This document shows, one piece after another, positions 9,159 to 16,989 of a stretch of DNA of 64,000 nucleotides. How positions within the stretch are numbered: the first letter of the stretch is position 1; the number at the start of each line of letters is the position of its first letter. The notes below the pieces were generated by a model. The model was not told where the DNA came from. It did not search any database and saw only the letters and a program-made list of their open reading frames with translations. A program made the position numbers and the translations under genes. The stretch is taken from positions 542,342-606,341 of the forward strand of contig NZ_BONV01000001.1 of assembly GCF_016862895.1 (NCBI RefSeq), written 5' to 3'. Source of the DNA: Planotetraspora kaengkrachanensis (GTDB taxonomy: Bacteria; Actinomycetota; Actinomycetes; Streptosporangiales; Streptosporangiaceae).

Positions 9159-10445
9159 TCACCCATTGCCTCCCCTCCAGACGGGGCCGTCGGGGTAGGA
9201 GAACTCGGCGATCGACTCGGGGCGCATCGTGGAGCCGAAGCCCGGCGCGGCCGGCGCGGCGTATCGGCCGCGCCGGATGACGACGGGATCCACGAAGTGC
9301 TCATGCAGATGGTCGACGTACTCGATGACCCGGCCCTCCATGGACCCGCTCACCGCGACGTAGTCGAACATCGCCAGGTGCTGGACCAGCTCGCACAGGC
9401 CGACTCCCCCGGCGTGCGGGCAGACCGGCACGCCGAACTTGGCCGCGAGGAGCAGGATCGCGAGGTTCTCGTTGACCCCGCCGACCCTGGCCGCGTCGAG
9501 CTGGAGGTAGGAGACCGCGCCCGCCTGGAGCAACTGCTTGAAGACCATGCGGTTCTGCACGTGCTCGCCGGTGGCGACCGGGATGGGCGCGATCCTGCGC
9601 GCGATGGCGGCGTGGCCGAGCACGTCGTCGGGGCTGGTCGGCTCCTCGACCCACCACGGGTCGAACTCCGCCAGCGCCTCGACCCACTGGACGGCCGTGT
9701 CCACGTCCCAGCGCTGGTTGGCGTCGACGGCGATGGGGAATCCGGTGCCGCAGACCTCACGGGCGACCCGCATGCGGCGGATGTCGTCGTCGAGGTCGGC
9801 GCCGACCTTCAGCTTGATCTGCGTGAAGCCGTCGGCCAGCGCCTCCTTGCACAGGCGGCGCAGCTTTTCGTCGTCGTAGCCGAGCCAGCCGGGCGAGGTC
9901 GCGTACGCGGGGTAGCCGTCGGCCTGGAGGCGGGCGATCCGCTCCTGCCTGCCCGGCTCGGCCTTGCGGAGGATCTCCAGCGCCTCGCCGGGGGTGAGGG
10001 CGTCGGTGATGTAACGGAAGTCGACGAGGTCGACGATCTCCTCGGGCGACATCTCACTCAGCAGCAGCCAGAGCGGCTTGCCCTCCCGCTTGGCCTTGAG
10101 GTCCCACAGGGCGTTGACGACCGCGGAGATCGCCATGTGCATGACGCCCTTCTCCGGGCCCAGCCAGCGCAGCTGCGAGTCGCCCACCATGCCGCGCGAC
10201 AACGCGCCGATGTCGGAGCAGTCCCGCCCCACCACGTGGGGTTCGAGGGCTTTGATCGCGGCCGTCTGCACGTCGTTGCCGCGGCCGATCGTGAAGGCGA
10301 ACCCGTGCCCCTCGTGACCGTCCTCGGTCCTGAGCACCACATAGGCGGCGGAGTAGTCGGGATCGGGGTTCATGGCGTCGGAGCCGTCCCGCTCCCGCGA
10401 CGTGGGGAAGCGGATGTCGTGCGTCTCCAGGGAGGTGATCTTCAC
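9159..10445 (-). CDS. L-fuconate dehydratase (enolase superfamily)
   Basis: Dehydrates L-fuconate to 2-keto-3-deoxy-L-fuconate in the non-phosphorylated L-fucose route; Mg-dependent, cytosolic. 428 aa, GTG start. The N-terminus [20 protein letters not shown] is diagnostic of this group. Lys211/Lys213 (KLKVG), Asp241, Glu267, Glu294 and His344 match the catalytic and metal ligands of the characterised Xanthomonas enzyme with a constant shift of seven residues (Lys220, Asp248, Glu274, Glu301, His351). It heads the operon with the second importer. The other pathway enzymes (fucose dehydrogenase, lactonase, KDF dehydrogenase) are not in this window. Confidence 0.95.
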   Translation of the reverse strand: MKITSLETHDIRFPTSRERDGSDAMNPDPDYSAAYVVLRTEDGHEGHGFAFTIGRGNDVQTAAIKALEPHVVGRDCSDIGALSRGMVGDSQLRWLGPEKGVMHMAISAVVNALWDLKAKREGKPLWLLLSEMSPEEIVDLVDFRYITDALTPGEALEILRKAEPGRQERIARLQADGYPAYATSPGWLGYDDEKLRRLCKEALADGFTQIKLKVGADLDDDIRRMRVAREVCGTGFPIAVDANQRWDVDTAVQWVEALAEFDPWWVEEPTSPDDVLGHAAIARRIAPIPVATGEHVQNRMVFKQLLQAGAVSYLQLDAARVGGVNENLAILLLAAKFGVPVCPHAGGVGLCELVQHLAMFDYVAVSGSMEGRVIEYVDHLHEHFVDPVVIRRGRYAAPAAPGFGSTMRPESIAEFSYPDGPVWRGGNG

Positions 10446-10735
10446 GCCCGTCCCGCCGTCCGGCCGGCGACGGCCTCGTGGGAGCGATCCATCCGACCAA
10501 TGAGCGCCGACACCTTCATCCCGAAGAACGCCTTTGGGTTATTCTCCCCAAAAGAGGCACCCACGAGGGCTTCCGCCTGTCCGACGAGGCGCGCAGGTCG
10601 GGAGACCGGCGCCACCGGCGCCGGAGAACCCGCCGCGCCGCGTTGATCGAGCTGCGAGAAGCCGATGGACATGGCCGAGCGTGGATGGGCGACGCCACCC
10701 GGACCAACCGGCAGCAGCTTCACAACGCCTCCAAT

Positions 10736-10746
10736 ACATCCGATGT
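10736..10746. promoter_or_regulatory. Putative operator, ACATCCGATGT palindrome (fuconate dehydratase promoter, downstream site)
   Basis: A perfect 11-bp odd palindrome within AATACATCCGATGTTTC. It sits exactly where transcription would start from the minus-strand promoter at 10782-10754, a repressor-like position. Near-identical sites occur at 10800, 16834 and 16974. Confidence 0.6.
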
Positions 10747-10753
10747 TTCGCCA

Positions 10754-10782
10754 AGAATGTCCGGTGGCTGCGTGCAAGTCAA
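10754..10782 (-). promoter_or_regulatory. Candidate promoter of the fuconate dehydratase-importer operon
   Basis: On the minus strand TTGACT (10782-10777), 17-bp spacer, CATTCT (10759-10754). The -35 is good (5/6) and the -10 is imperfect at its first base. It lies between two operator copies centred 64 bp apart, which supports it as the regulated promoter. Confidence 0.45.
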
Positions 10783-10799
10783 GGGTTTCCGGCAGGAAT

Positions 10800-10810
10800 A
10801 CATCGGATAA
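10800..10810. promoter_or_regulatory. Putative operator, ACATCGGATAA (upstream site)
   Basis: Matches the shared motif in 9 of 11 positions, with the same AATACATC left arm as the site at 10736. It lies upstream of the -35, so the pair brackets the promoter and could support DNA looping. Confidence 0.5.
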
Positions 10811-10851
10811 CTCGACGCCGATCGGCCGTGTTAGACGGAGGAGTCAGGCGG

Positions 10852-10862
10852 ACATCGGATCT
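10852..10862. promoter_or_regulatory. Weak operator-like site, ACATCGGATCT
   Basis: Matches ACATCGGATGT in 10 of 11 positions but lacks the AATA flank seen at the other sites. It is centred 52 bp from the site at 10800 and may be chance. Confidence 0.25.
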
Positions 10863-10985
10863 CCTCGGGATGAGGCCCGGCGGAGGCCGCGCCGGCCGCG
10901 CCGGCCGCGCCGCGACGGACCGGGCCGGCGTCCGCGAGGGACACCGGCCCGTCCACTGTTCCCGACGACTGTTCCCGACCGCTGT

Positions 10986-13900
10986 TCAGGCGCCGTAGAC
11001 CTCGAACTCCCACAGCGAGTAGCCGTACTGCGGGAGCCCGCGCTGTGTGCCGTACATCCGCACGTACCGCCCGGTGCCGGAGACGACGAGGTCGTCCACC
11101 CCGCCGTCCCCGCTGGTCGTGGAGTACACGGTCGACCAGGTGGCGTTATCAGGAGACGTCTGGATCTGGTAGGCCCTGCCGTACGCCGCCTCCCAGTTCA
11201 GCCGCACCCGGCTGAGCGAGCGGGACGAACCCAGATCCACCGAGATCCACTGCGGGTCGCCGTACGCGCTGCTCCACCGCGTCGCCGCGTTGCCGTCCAC
11301 CGACAGCGACCCCACCCGGCCGTTGTCAGGCTCCACGCTGGACGTGGCCGTCGGGCGGCCGGACGACAGCAGGGTTCCGCCGCCGGCGACGGGGGTGCCG
11401 TAGACGTTGAGGTCCCACAACGAGTAGCCGTACTGCGGGAGCCCGCGCTGCGTGCCGTAGACGCGGACGTACCGCCCGGTGCCGGAGACGACGAGGTCGT
11501 CCACCCCGCCGTCCCCGCTGGTGGTGGAGTACACGGTCGACCAGGTGGCGTTGTCCGCGGACGTCTGCACCTGGTACGCCCTGCCGTACGCCGCCTCCCA
11601 GTTCAGCCGCACCCGGCTGAGCGCGTAGGAGGCCCCGAGGTCGACCGAGATCCACTGCGGGTCACTGTAGGCGCTGCTCCACCGCGTCGCCGGGTTGCCG
11701 TCCACCGCCAGCGACCCCACCCGGCCGGCGTCGGGCTCCACGCTGGAGGTCGCCGTCGGACGGCCCTGGGCGAGGTCGCTCGAGGTGGTCGGCGGCGTGC
11801 TGACGCCGGGGCCGACGAAGGTGTAGCTGTCGACGTCGAACAGCGCGTTCGCGCCGGTGTTGTTACCGGTGAACACCAGGTAGAGGTCATGCGTGCCGTC
11901 GTCCGGCCTCGTGACCGGCGCGGTCAGCTCGACGTAGTCGTCCCAGCCTCCCGTGCCGGTGACCGCGAGGCGGGCGACCTCGGGACCCGTCGGCGAGTCG
12001 TACCGGAAGGAGAGGGTGCCGCCGGCGTTCGCCGACGACACGCGGGCCTTCACTCCGGTGATGCCCTTCAGGCTGACCGCGTGGTGCCGCACCCACTCCC
12101 CGCTCTGGATGTCGCCGAGCCTCCTGCCGCCTTCCGCCGCCGCCTGGTCGACGACCTTCGGCCCGTTGAGCTGGACGAAGTGCTCGGCCTGCCACTGCTT
12201 CGGCCAGACGGAGATCTCCTTCTCCCCCGTCAGCGCGACCGTGCCGGGGGCGCCGCGGTCGGTGTAGGAGGCCCGCAGGACGAAGAACTGCACGGCGTCG
12301 GGACCGGCGTGCACGGGGCCGGTGTTGACGGTGAACCCGCAGCCGGTGCCCTGCCCCTCCTCATGTGCGTGTTCCTGGTGCCCCAGGGCCGCCCGGATGA
12401 CGACGTCGGCGCAGCCGACCGTGCCGTCCTGCGGATCGGTCGCGCTCGCGGTCGTGGTGAGGTTCTCGCCCCAGCTCCACATGCCGCCCGCCGGGATGCC
12501 CGCCAGCGTGACCGTGGGCCGGTTGTTGCCGACCACGACGGGGATCACCGCCGTGCCCGTGTGACCGGCGGGGTCTCGTACGGTCAGACGCGCCCGCTTG
12601 TCTCCGTTGGTGGTGTAGGTGAACGACGGGTTGGCGGCCGTGGAGTCGGTGGTGCCGTTGTCGTCGAAGTCCCAGGCGTAGGTGATGGGGTCGCCGTCGG
12701 GATCGGACGATCCCGCGCTGGAGAACGTCACCGCGAGCGGCGTCAGGCCGTTGTCCCTGTTCGCCGTGGCCACCGCGACCGGCGACCGGCCGCCCTGGAC
12801 ATAGTTGATCTTGTACAGCCCGGCGTCCGCCGCGCCGGAGAAGTAACCGCTGCCGTACTCCAGCAGGTACAACGATCCGTCGGGCCCGAACTCCATGTCG
12901 ATCGGGTGGACGAGGTTCATCCCCGCGAGCACCGGCTCGATGATCGTCGGGTTCCCCGTGGCGGGGTTTCCGTTGTCGAACTGGACCTCCTTGATCCAGT
13001 TGCGGCAGTACTCGGAGATGATCCACTTGTTGTCGTAGTAGGCGGGCCACTTCACGTCCGAGGCCAGGTTCGGGTCGTAGTGGTAGACCTCGGCGTGGTT
13101 GGGCGAGCCGCAGCCGCCGGGGTTGTCGAGCGCGGGCCACTCCCTGCTGCCGCCGTGCTGCTCCCACACCAGCGAGGGTTTGGTGGGGGGAAGCTGCTGG
13201 AGTCCGGTGTTGCGCGGCGAGTTGTTCACCGGGCCCGTCGTCCCGCCGCACGGGAACCAGCCGCGCGGGGCGTTGGCCGCGAAGTCCCAGTCGTTGTAGG
13301 CGACGTTCGGGCCGCCGCAGTACGGCCAGCCGTGGTTGCCCGGGCCGGTCGCCCGGTTGAACTCGTCGTAGGCCGCCGGCCCCCGGTTCGGAATCGTCGC
13401 GCCCGCGTCCGGTCCCACCTCGCCCCAGTAGAGGGTGTCGTCCGCCTTCTTGTCGACCCAGATCCGGTACGGGTTGCGATCGCCCATGATGTAGATCTCG
13501 GGCCGCGTCTTCGCCGTGCCCGGCGGGAAGAGGTTGCCGGCCGGGATCGTGTAGGTACCGTCGTTCTCCGGGTGGATCCGGTTGATCTTCCCGCGCAGGT
13601 CGTTGGTGTTGCCCGCCGTGCGCTGCGCGTCGTACTGCGGGTTGCTGGCCGGCCGCTCGTCGATGGGCGCCATGCCCGCCGAGTCGCCGCCGGAGTTGGT
13701 GTTGTCGCCCACCGCGAAGTACAGGTTCTCGTTCGAGTCCCAGGTCATCGAGCCGGCCGAGTGGCAGCACAGGTCACGCTCGGTCGGCCATTCGATGATC
13801 ATGTCCTCGCTCGCGGGGTCGAGGACGCCGGCCGCGGTGCTGAAGGTGAACCGCGAGATCCGGTTGACCAGCGGCGTCACCTTCGGCGAGTAGAAGAGGT

Positions 13901-14288
13901 ACACCCAGTGGTTGGCGGCGAAGCGCGGGTGGATCGTGATGCCGATGAGCCCGTCCTCGAACCGGGCGTCGAGCTGCAGCGTCAGCGCCACGGTCGTGCT
14001 CTTGGTGGCGGGGTTGTACAGGCGCACCTGGCCGCCGCCGGAGCTGCTGCCCCGGTTGATGTAGAGGACCTTGCCGTCGGGGAGGACCGACAACTCGATG
14101 GGCTCGCCCATCGAGAGCCCGCCGTCCAGCTTGACCTTCTCGAACCCGCTCGTGGGAGGCGGAGCGAGGGCGGCCGTGGGCTGAGCTTCGGGGACGGCGG
14201 CGGAGGCGGGAACTCCGGCGACCGCCGTCGCCGCGAGCGTGAGGACGAGGGCGCCGACGACCGTCCGAAGGCGCGCGAAACCGACCAC
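10986..14288 (-). CDS. Secreted PQQ-type glucose/sorbosone dehydrogenase-like protein with PKD, CBM6-like and two discoidin domains
   Basis: 1100 aa. The GTG at 14288 is chosen because AGGAG lies 5 nt upstream and a Sec signal peptide starts at once (cleavage near PASAA, about residue 30). A six-bladed propeller of the GSDH family spans about 50-498 (FEDGLIGITIHPRFAANHWV, GDRNPYRIW, HGWPYCGG, MEFGPDGSLYLLEYG). A PKD domain follows at about 501-584 (TYAWDFDDNGTTDS), an Ig-like linker, a CBM6-like module at about 696-826 and discoidin domains at about 835-964 and 970-1100. The family oxidises sugars with PQQ, but quinone binding cannot be confirmed by eye. It follows the ThuA-DUF1080 gene by 105 bp on the same strand and shares its discoidin pair. 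Confidence 0.9.
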   Translation of the reverse strand: MVGFARLRTVVGALVLTLAATAVAGVPASAAVPEAQPTAALAPPPTSGFEKVKLDGGLSMGEPIELSVLPDGKVLYINRGSSSGGGQVRLYNPATKSTTVALTLQLDARFEDGLIGITIHPRFAANHWVYLFYSPKVTPLVNRISRFTFSTAAGVLDPASEDMIIEWPTERDLCCHSAGSMTWDSNENLYFAVGDNTNSGGDSAGMAPIDERPASNPQYDAQRTAGNTNDLRGKINRIHPENDGTYTIPAGNLFPPGTAKTRPEIYIMGDRNPYRIWVDKKADDTLYWGEVGPDAGATIPNRGPAAYDEFNRATGPGNHGWPYCGGPNVAYNDWDFAANAPRGWFPCGGTTGPVNNSPRNTGLQQLPPTKPSLVWEQHGGSREWPALDNPGGCGSPNHAEVYHYDPNLASDVKWPAYYDNKWIISEYCRNWIKEVQFDNGNPATGNPTIIEPVLAGMNLVHPIDMEFGPDGSLYLLEYGSGYFSGAADAGLYKINYVQGGRSPVAVATANRDNGLTPLAVTFSSAGSSDPDGDPITYAWDFDDNGTTDSTAANPSFTYTTNGDKRARLTVRDPAGHTGTAVIPVVVGNNRPTVTLAGIPAGGMWSWGENLTTTASATDPQDGTVGCADVVIRAALGHQEHAHEEGQGTGCGFTVNTGPVHAGPDAVQFFVLRASYTDRGAPGTVALTGEKEISVWPKQWQAEHFVQLNGPKVVDQAAAEGGRRLGDIQSGEWVRHHAVSLKGITGVKARVSSANAGGTLSFRYDSPTGPEVARLAVTGTGGWDDYVELTAPVTRPDDGTHDLYLVFTGNNTGANALFDVDSYTFVGPGVSTPPTTSSDLAQGRPTATSSVEPDAGRVGSLAVDGNPATRWSSAYSDPQWISVDLGASYALSRVRLNWEAAYGRAYQVQTSADNATWSTVYSTTSGDGGVDDLVVSGTGRYVRVYGTQRGLPQYGYSLWDLNVYGTPVAGGGTLLSSGRPTATSSVEPDNGRVGSLSVDGNAATRWSSAYGDPQWISVDLGSSRSLSRVRLNWEAAYGRAYQIQTSPDNATWSTVYSTTSGDGGVDDLVVSGTGRYVRMYGTQRGLPQYGYSLWEFEVYGA
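10989..11780. repeat. Tandem discoidin-encoding repeat, block A (two units)
   Basis: Two units of about 380 bp (about 10989-11370 and 11400-11780) with long identical stretches, for example those encoding RVRLNWEAAYGRAYQ, NATWSTVYSTTSGDGG and GTQRGLPQYGYSLW. The same two-unit block recurs at 14398-15183. Confidence 0.85.
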
Positions 14289-14333
14289 GATGTCTCCTGG
14301 GGGGGTGCGGAGGCGGATGTGCGTCGTGCTCAC

Positions 14334-14368
14334 GGGGGCTCCGGGCCTTGCGAAGACCCGGAGCCCCC
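14334..14368. terminator. Intercistronic hairpin, attenuator or partial terminator
   Basis: Perfect 12-bp stem GGGGGCTCCGGG (14334-14345) / CCCGGAGCCCCC (14357-14368) with an 11-nt loop, in the 105-bp gap between the ThuA-DUF1080 gene and the dehydrogenase gene. No U-tract is evident, so it may tune expression or protect mRNA ends rather than fully terminate. Confidence 0.55.
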
Positions 14369-14393
14369 GGTGTCGTTGCGGGTGGCGAGAGGG

Positions 14394-16508
14394 TCAGGTG
14401 CCGTAGACCTGCAGTTCCCAGAGCGAGTAGCCGTAGGGCGTCAGCCCCCGCTGTGTGCCGTGGATCCGCACGTATCGGCCGGTGCCGGAGACGCTCAGGT
14501 CGTCGATGCCGCCGTCACCCGTGGTGGTGGAGTAGACGGTCGTCCACGTCGCGTTGTCCGGCGACGTCTGCACCTGGTAGGCCCTGCCGTACGCGGCCTC
14601 CCAGTTCAGCACGACCCTGCTGATCGAGCGGGACGAGCCGAGGTCGACCGAGATCCACTGCGGATCGGAGTACAGGCTCCCCCAGCGCGTCGCCGTGCTG
14701 CCGTCGACGGCGTTCGCCCCGACCAGCACGTTGCCGGTCTCGACGCTGGAGGTGGCCGTGGGACGTCCCTGCGAGAGCAGAGCCGGCCCGGTTCCGGCCG
14801 GCGTGCCGTACACGTTGAGGTCCCACAACGAGTAGCCGTACTGCGTGAGCCCGCGTTGCGTGCCGTAGACGCGGACGTACCGCCCGGTGCCCGACAGGGC
14901 CACGTCGTCGACGCCGCCGTCCCCGCCGGTGGTGGAGTAAACGGTCGTCCAGGTGGCGTTGTCCGGCGACGTCTGGATCTGGTACGCCCTGCCGTACGCG
15001 GCCTCCCAGTTCAGTCGGACCCGGTTGAGCGCGTAGGAGGCCCCGAGGTCGACCGAGATCCACTGCGGGTCGCTGTAGGCGCTGCCCCAGCGGGTGGAGG
15101 CGTTGCCGTCGACCGCGAGCGAGCCGGTAAGTGTGCTGCCGCTCTGCACGCTGGAGGTCGCCGTCGGACGGCCCTGCGCGAGGTCCGTGGCCGCGGGAGC
15201 CCCTCCGTCTCCCTTGATCCGGATGTTGCGGTAGTTGATGTCGGCGCCGTCGCCGTCGTTCTGCACGCCGATGTATCCGGACGCGATGTCCCGGCTGCTG
15301 GTGTAGTCGTTGATCTTGACGCCGTTGAGGAAGATCTCGACGTGCCGGCCGTGTACGGCGATCTCGTAGGTGTTCCAGGATCCCGGCGGGTTGAGGTTGG
15401 CCGCGCGCAGGGCGGCGTCGGGCGCCCTGAAGCTGTAGACGCTGCCGGTCGTGCGGGTCGGGTCGGCGTCGCTGGCGTCGATCTGGATCTCGTGGCCCTG
15501 GTCGACCGGCTTCCACGGGTCGCCCTGCGGATCGGGGAAGCCGATGAAGACGCCGCCGTTGTCGTCACCCGGCATCATCCAGTCGAGCTTGAGCGAGTAG
15601 TTCGAGAAGGTGCTGACCGGGTACCACAGCAGCCCCATCCCGCCGAAGGAGGTCAGCGTGCCGTCGGCCAGCGTGAAGCCGCCGGGGCCGGCCATCCGCC
15701 AGCGGTCGAGGCTCGCCTGGGTGCCGTCGAACAGCGGGGTGTAGCCGGTCTCAGGACGGCAGTCGGCCGGCTTGGCACGTGCGGCGATCTGGATGCCGCC
15801 GAGCAGCATCCTGGTGAAGTTCGGGTCGGCGTAGGACTCCTCGGTGTGGCCGAGGCCGGTGTACCACGCGCGGCCGCCCATGTAGTCGTGGCACCAGGTG
15901 ATGGGGTGGTCGCCCATGGATCCGCCCGAGTACGACGACTCGTCAAGGCCGGCGAGCACCTTCACGTTCGCCCGCGGGTTCGTGCGGTAGTTGTACCACT
16001 CGTCGGTCCGCGTCCAGGCCTGCGGCAGGTGCGAGGTGGACACGTTGGCCCGGTCCTCGACCCGGACGACCGCCTGCTGGGTCGCCGGATGCGAATTGAA
16101 CCAGGCCCCGACCAGCCCGCCGTACCAGGGCCAGTCGTACTCGGTGTCGGCGGCCGCGTGCACGCCGACGTAGCCGCCACCCGACGCGATGTAGGACTGG
16201 AACGCCGCCTGTTGCGCGCCGTCGAGGACGTCGCCGGTCGTCGACAACCAGACGACGGCCTGGTACTGGGCGAGGTTCGCCGTGGTGAACGCCGCCGCGT
16301 CCTCGGTGGCGACCACCGTGAACCCGTTGGCCGCGCCCAGTTGCCGGATCGCCGCGATGCCGTTGGGGATGGAGGAGTGGCGGAATCCTGCCGTCTTCGA
16401 GAAGACGAGGATCTTGGTCAGCGGTGCCGAGAGCGCGGCGGCCTGAACGGTCAGGACGGCCGCGCCGGCGACGACGAGCGCGAGGACTGCCCGGATGATC
16501 GCACGCAT
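14394..16508 (-). CDS. Secreted ThuA - DUF1080 (3-keto-disaccharide hydrolase-like) - 2x discoidin protein
   Basis: 704 aa. The ATG at 16508 has a GGGGG ribosome site and opens a signal peptide (MRAIIRAVLALVV, cleavage near ALSA, residue 28); the in-frame extension upstream is Arg/Ser-rich and unlikely. Residues about 30-240 are a ThuA, GATase-like fold (ILVFSKTAGFRHSSIPNGI; GGGYVGVHAAADTEYDW; GRAWYTGLGHTEESY). Residues about 252-433 are DUF1080 (YTPLFDGTQASLDRW, GHEIQID, NTYEIAVHGRHVEIFLNG, YRNIRIKG), a family now linked to hydrolysis/elimination of 3-keto-glycosides. Two discoidin domains end it. It is the first gene of the operon with the dehydrogenase-like protein. The combined role in extracellular keto-sugar processing is inference. 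Confidence 0.9.
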   Translation of the reverse strand: MRAIIRAVLALVVAGAAVLTVQAAALSAPLTKILVFSKTAGFRHSSIPNGIAAIRQLGAANGFTVVATEDAAAFTTANLAQYQAVVWLSTTGDVLDGAQQAAFQSYIASGGGYVGVHAAADTEYDWPWYGGLVGAWFNSHPATQQAVVRVEDRANVSTSHLPQAWTRTDEWYNYRTNPRANVKVLAGLDESSYSGGSMGDHPITWCHDYMGGRAWYTGLGHTEESYADPNFTRMLLGGIQIAARAKPADCRPETGYTPLFDGTQASLDRWRMAGPGGFTLADGTLTSFGGMGLLWYPVSTFSNYSLKLDWMMPGDDNGGVFIGFPDPQGDPWKPVDQGHEIQIDASDADPTRTTGSVYSFRAPDAALRAANLNPPGSWNTYEIAVHGRHVEIFLNGVKINDYTSSRDIASGYIGVQNDGDGADINYRNIRIKGDGGAPAATDLAQGRPTATSSVQSGSTLTGSLAVDGNASTRWGSAYSDPQWISVDLGASYALNRVRLNWEAAYGRAYQIQTSPDNATWTTVYSTTGGDGGVDDVALSGTGRYVRVYGTQRGLTQYGYSLWDLNVYGTPAGTGPALLSQGRPTATSSVETGNVLVGANAVDGSTATRWGSLYSDPQWISVDLGSSRSISRVVLNWEAAYGRAYQVQTSPDNATWTTVYSTTTGDGGIDDLSVSGTGRYVRIHGTQRGLTPYGYSLWELQVYGT
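14398..15183. repeat. Tandem discoidin-encoding repeat, block B (two units)
   Basis: Units at about 14398-14775 and 14806-15183. The first-in-protein units of blocks A and B share DLGASYAL and WDLNVYGT, and the second units share DLGSSRS. This pairing shows that the two-domain block was copied as a unit between the two genes. Confidence 0.85.
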
Positions 16509-16738
16509 GAGCCACCCCCTGTCATCCGGCGAACGCGGAACGGGACGGCAGCGCCAACCGCAGCGTCGTCGGCAGCGTCGTCGGCGTTGGCCGAGACGCC
16601 GGGAGGGACTCCGAGAGAAGGACGAAGGCGGGCACACATGGGCACATGCGGTACTCCTTCTGGAGAAAGAGGAGCGCGCCGCCGCACCTGGTGAGAAGTA
16701 TTCACGGCAACCCGAGAACTTTTGTTGCCGCCAACGAA

Positions 16739-16767
16739 AGATTGGCACAATGGAACGAAAGCGTCAA
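16739..16767 (-). promoter_or_regulatory. Candidate promoter of the ThuA-DUF1080 / dehydrogenase operon
   Basis: Minus-strand TTGACG (16767-16762), 17-bp spacer, CAATCT (16744-16739). It is downstream of both operators and about 225 nt from the start codon. The -10 is poor, so this is tentative. Confidence 0.3.
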
Positions 16768-16833
16768 CATTCGTCGGATCGGTCGGACCACTGACGCCCG
16801 ACACTGATCACGATGGGTGTTATTGATCTTCAT

Positions 16834-16844
16834 ACATCGGATGT
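16834..16844. promoter_or_regulatory. Putative operator, ACATCGGATGT palindrome
   Basis: Perfect copy of the shared motif within CATACATCGGATGTGTAG, in the AT-rich region upstream of the ThuA-DUF1080 operon. Confidence 0.6.
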
Positions 16845-16960
16845 GTAGGAGATCGAGATCTCTGAGTTTCGACTTCGAAACGACAAAAATCAGACCTGAT
16901 CCGCGCCACTGGCGCGTTTCTGGAGCGGTCCCGCGGACACAGTGGCGCGTGAGACGTCTA

Positions 16961-16989
16961 TTGACTGGCCAATACATCCAATGTTAACT
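16961..16989 (+). promoter_or_regulatory. Plus-strand promoter-like element containing an operator
   Basis: TTGACT (16961-16966), exactly 17-bp spacer, TTAACT (16984-16989). The spacer contains most of the operator at 16974-16984. It points toward 17000-17275, where no plus-strand gene is evident, and would run antisense into the CopC-like gene. Confidence 0.4.
16974..16984. promoter_or_regulatory. Putative operator, ACATCCAATGT
   Basis: Matches the shared motif ACATCCGATGT in 10 of 11 positions, with the same CCAATACATCC left flank as the site at 10736. It is 140 bp from the perfect copy at 16834. Confidence 0.55.

Larger units (their letters stand above)
10446..10985. other. 540-bp non-coding region upstream of the fuconate dehydratase operon
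   Basis: No convincing gene. It lies between the 3' end of the dehydrogenase gene and the 5' end of fuconate dehydratase, both minus strand. It holds two good copies and one weaker copy of the ACATCSGATGT palindrome with a promoter-like pair between the good copies, then a leader of about 300 nt. Nearer the dehydrogenase gene are short direct repeats (GCGCCGGCC about 10885-10912; CTGTTCCCGAC about 10959-10985). A frame at 10442-10777 on the minus strand has no recognisable product. Confidence 0.6.

Noticed and set aside
10442..10777. 111-codon minus-strand frame in the leader of fuconate dehydratase
   Set aside because: Starts just inside the putative operator, no ribosome site or family match, and overlaps the dehydratase start. 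A leader peptide remains possible but unsupported.
10665..16694. Open frame of 2009 codons on the plus strand
   Set aside because: It lies antisense to the two large secreted-protein genes; the product is Arg/Val/Gly-rich repeats mirroring discoidin DNA, with no domains, while the minus strand gives recognisable signal peptides and folds.
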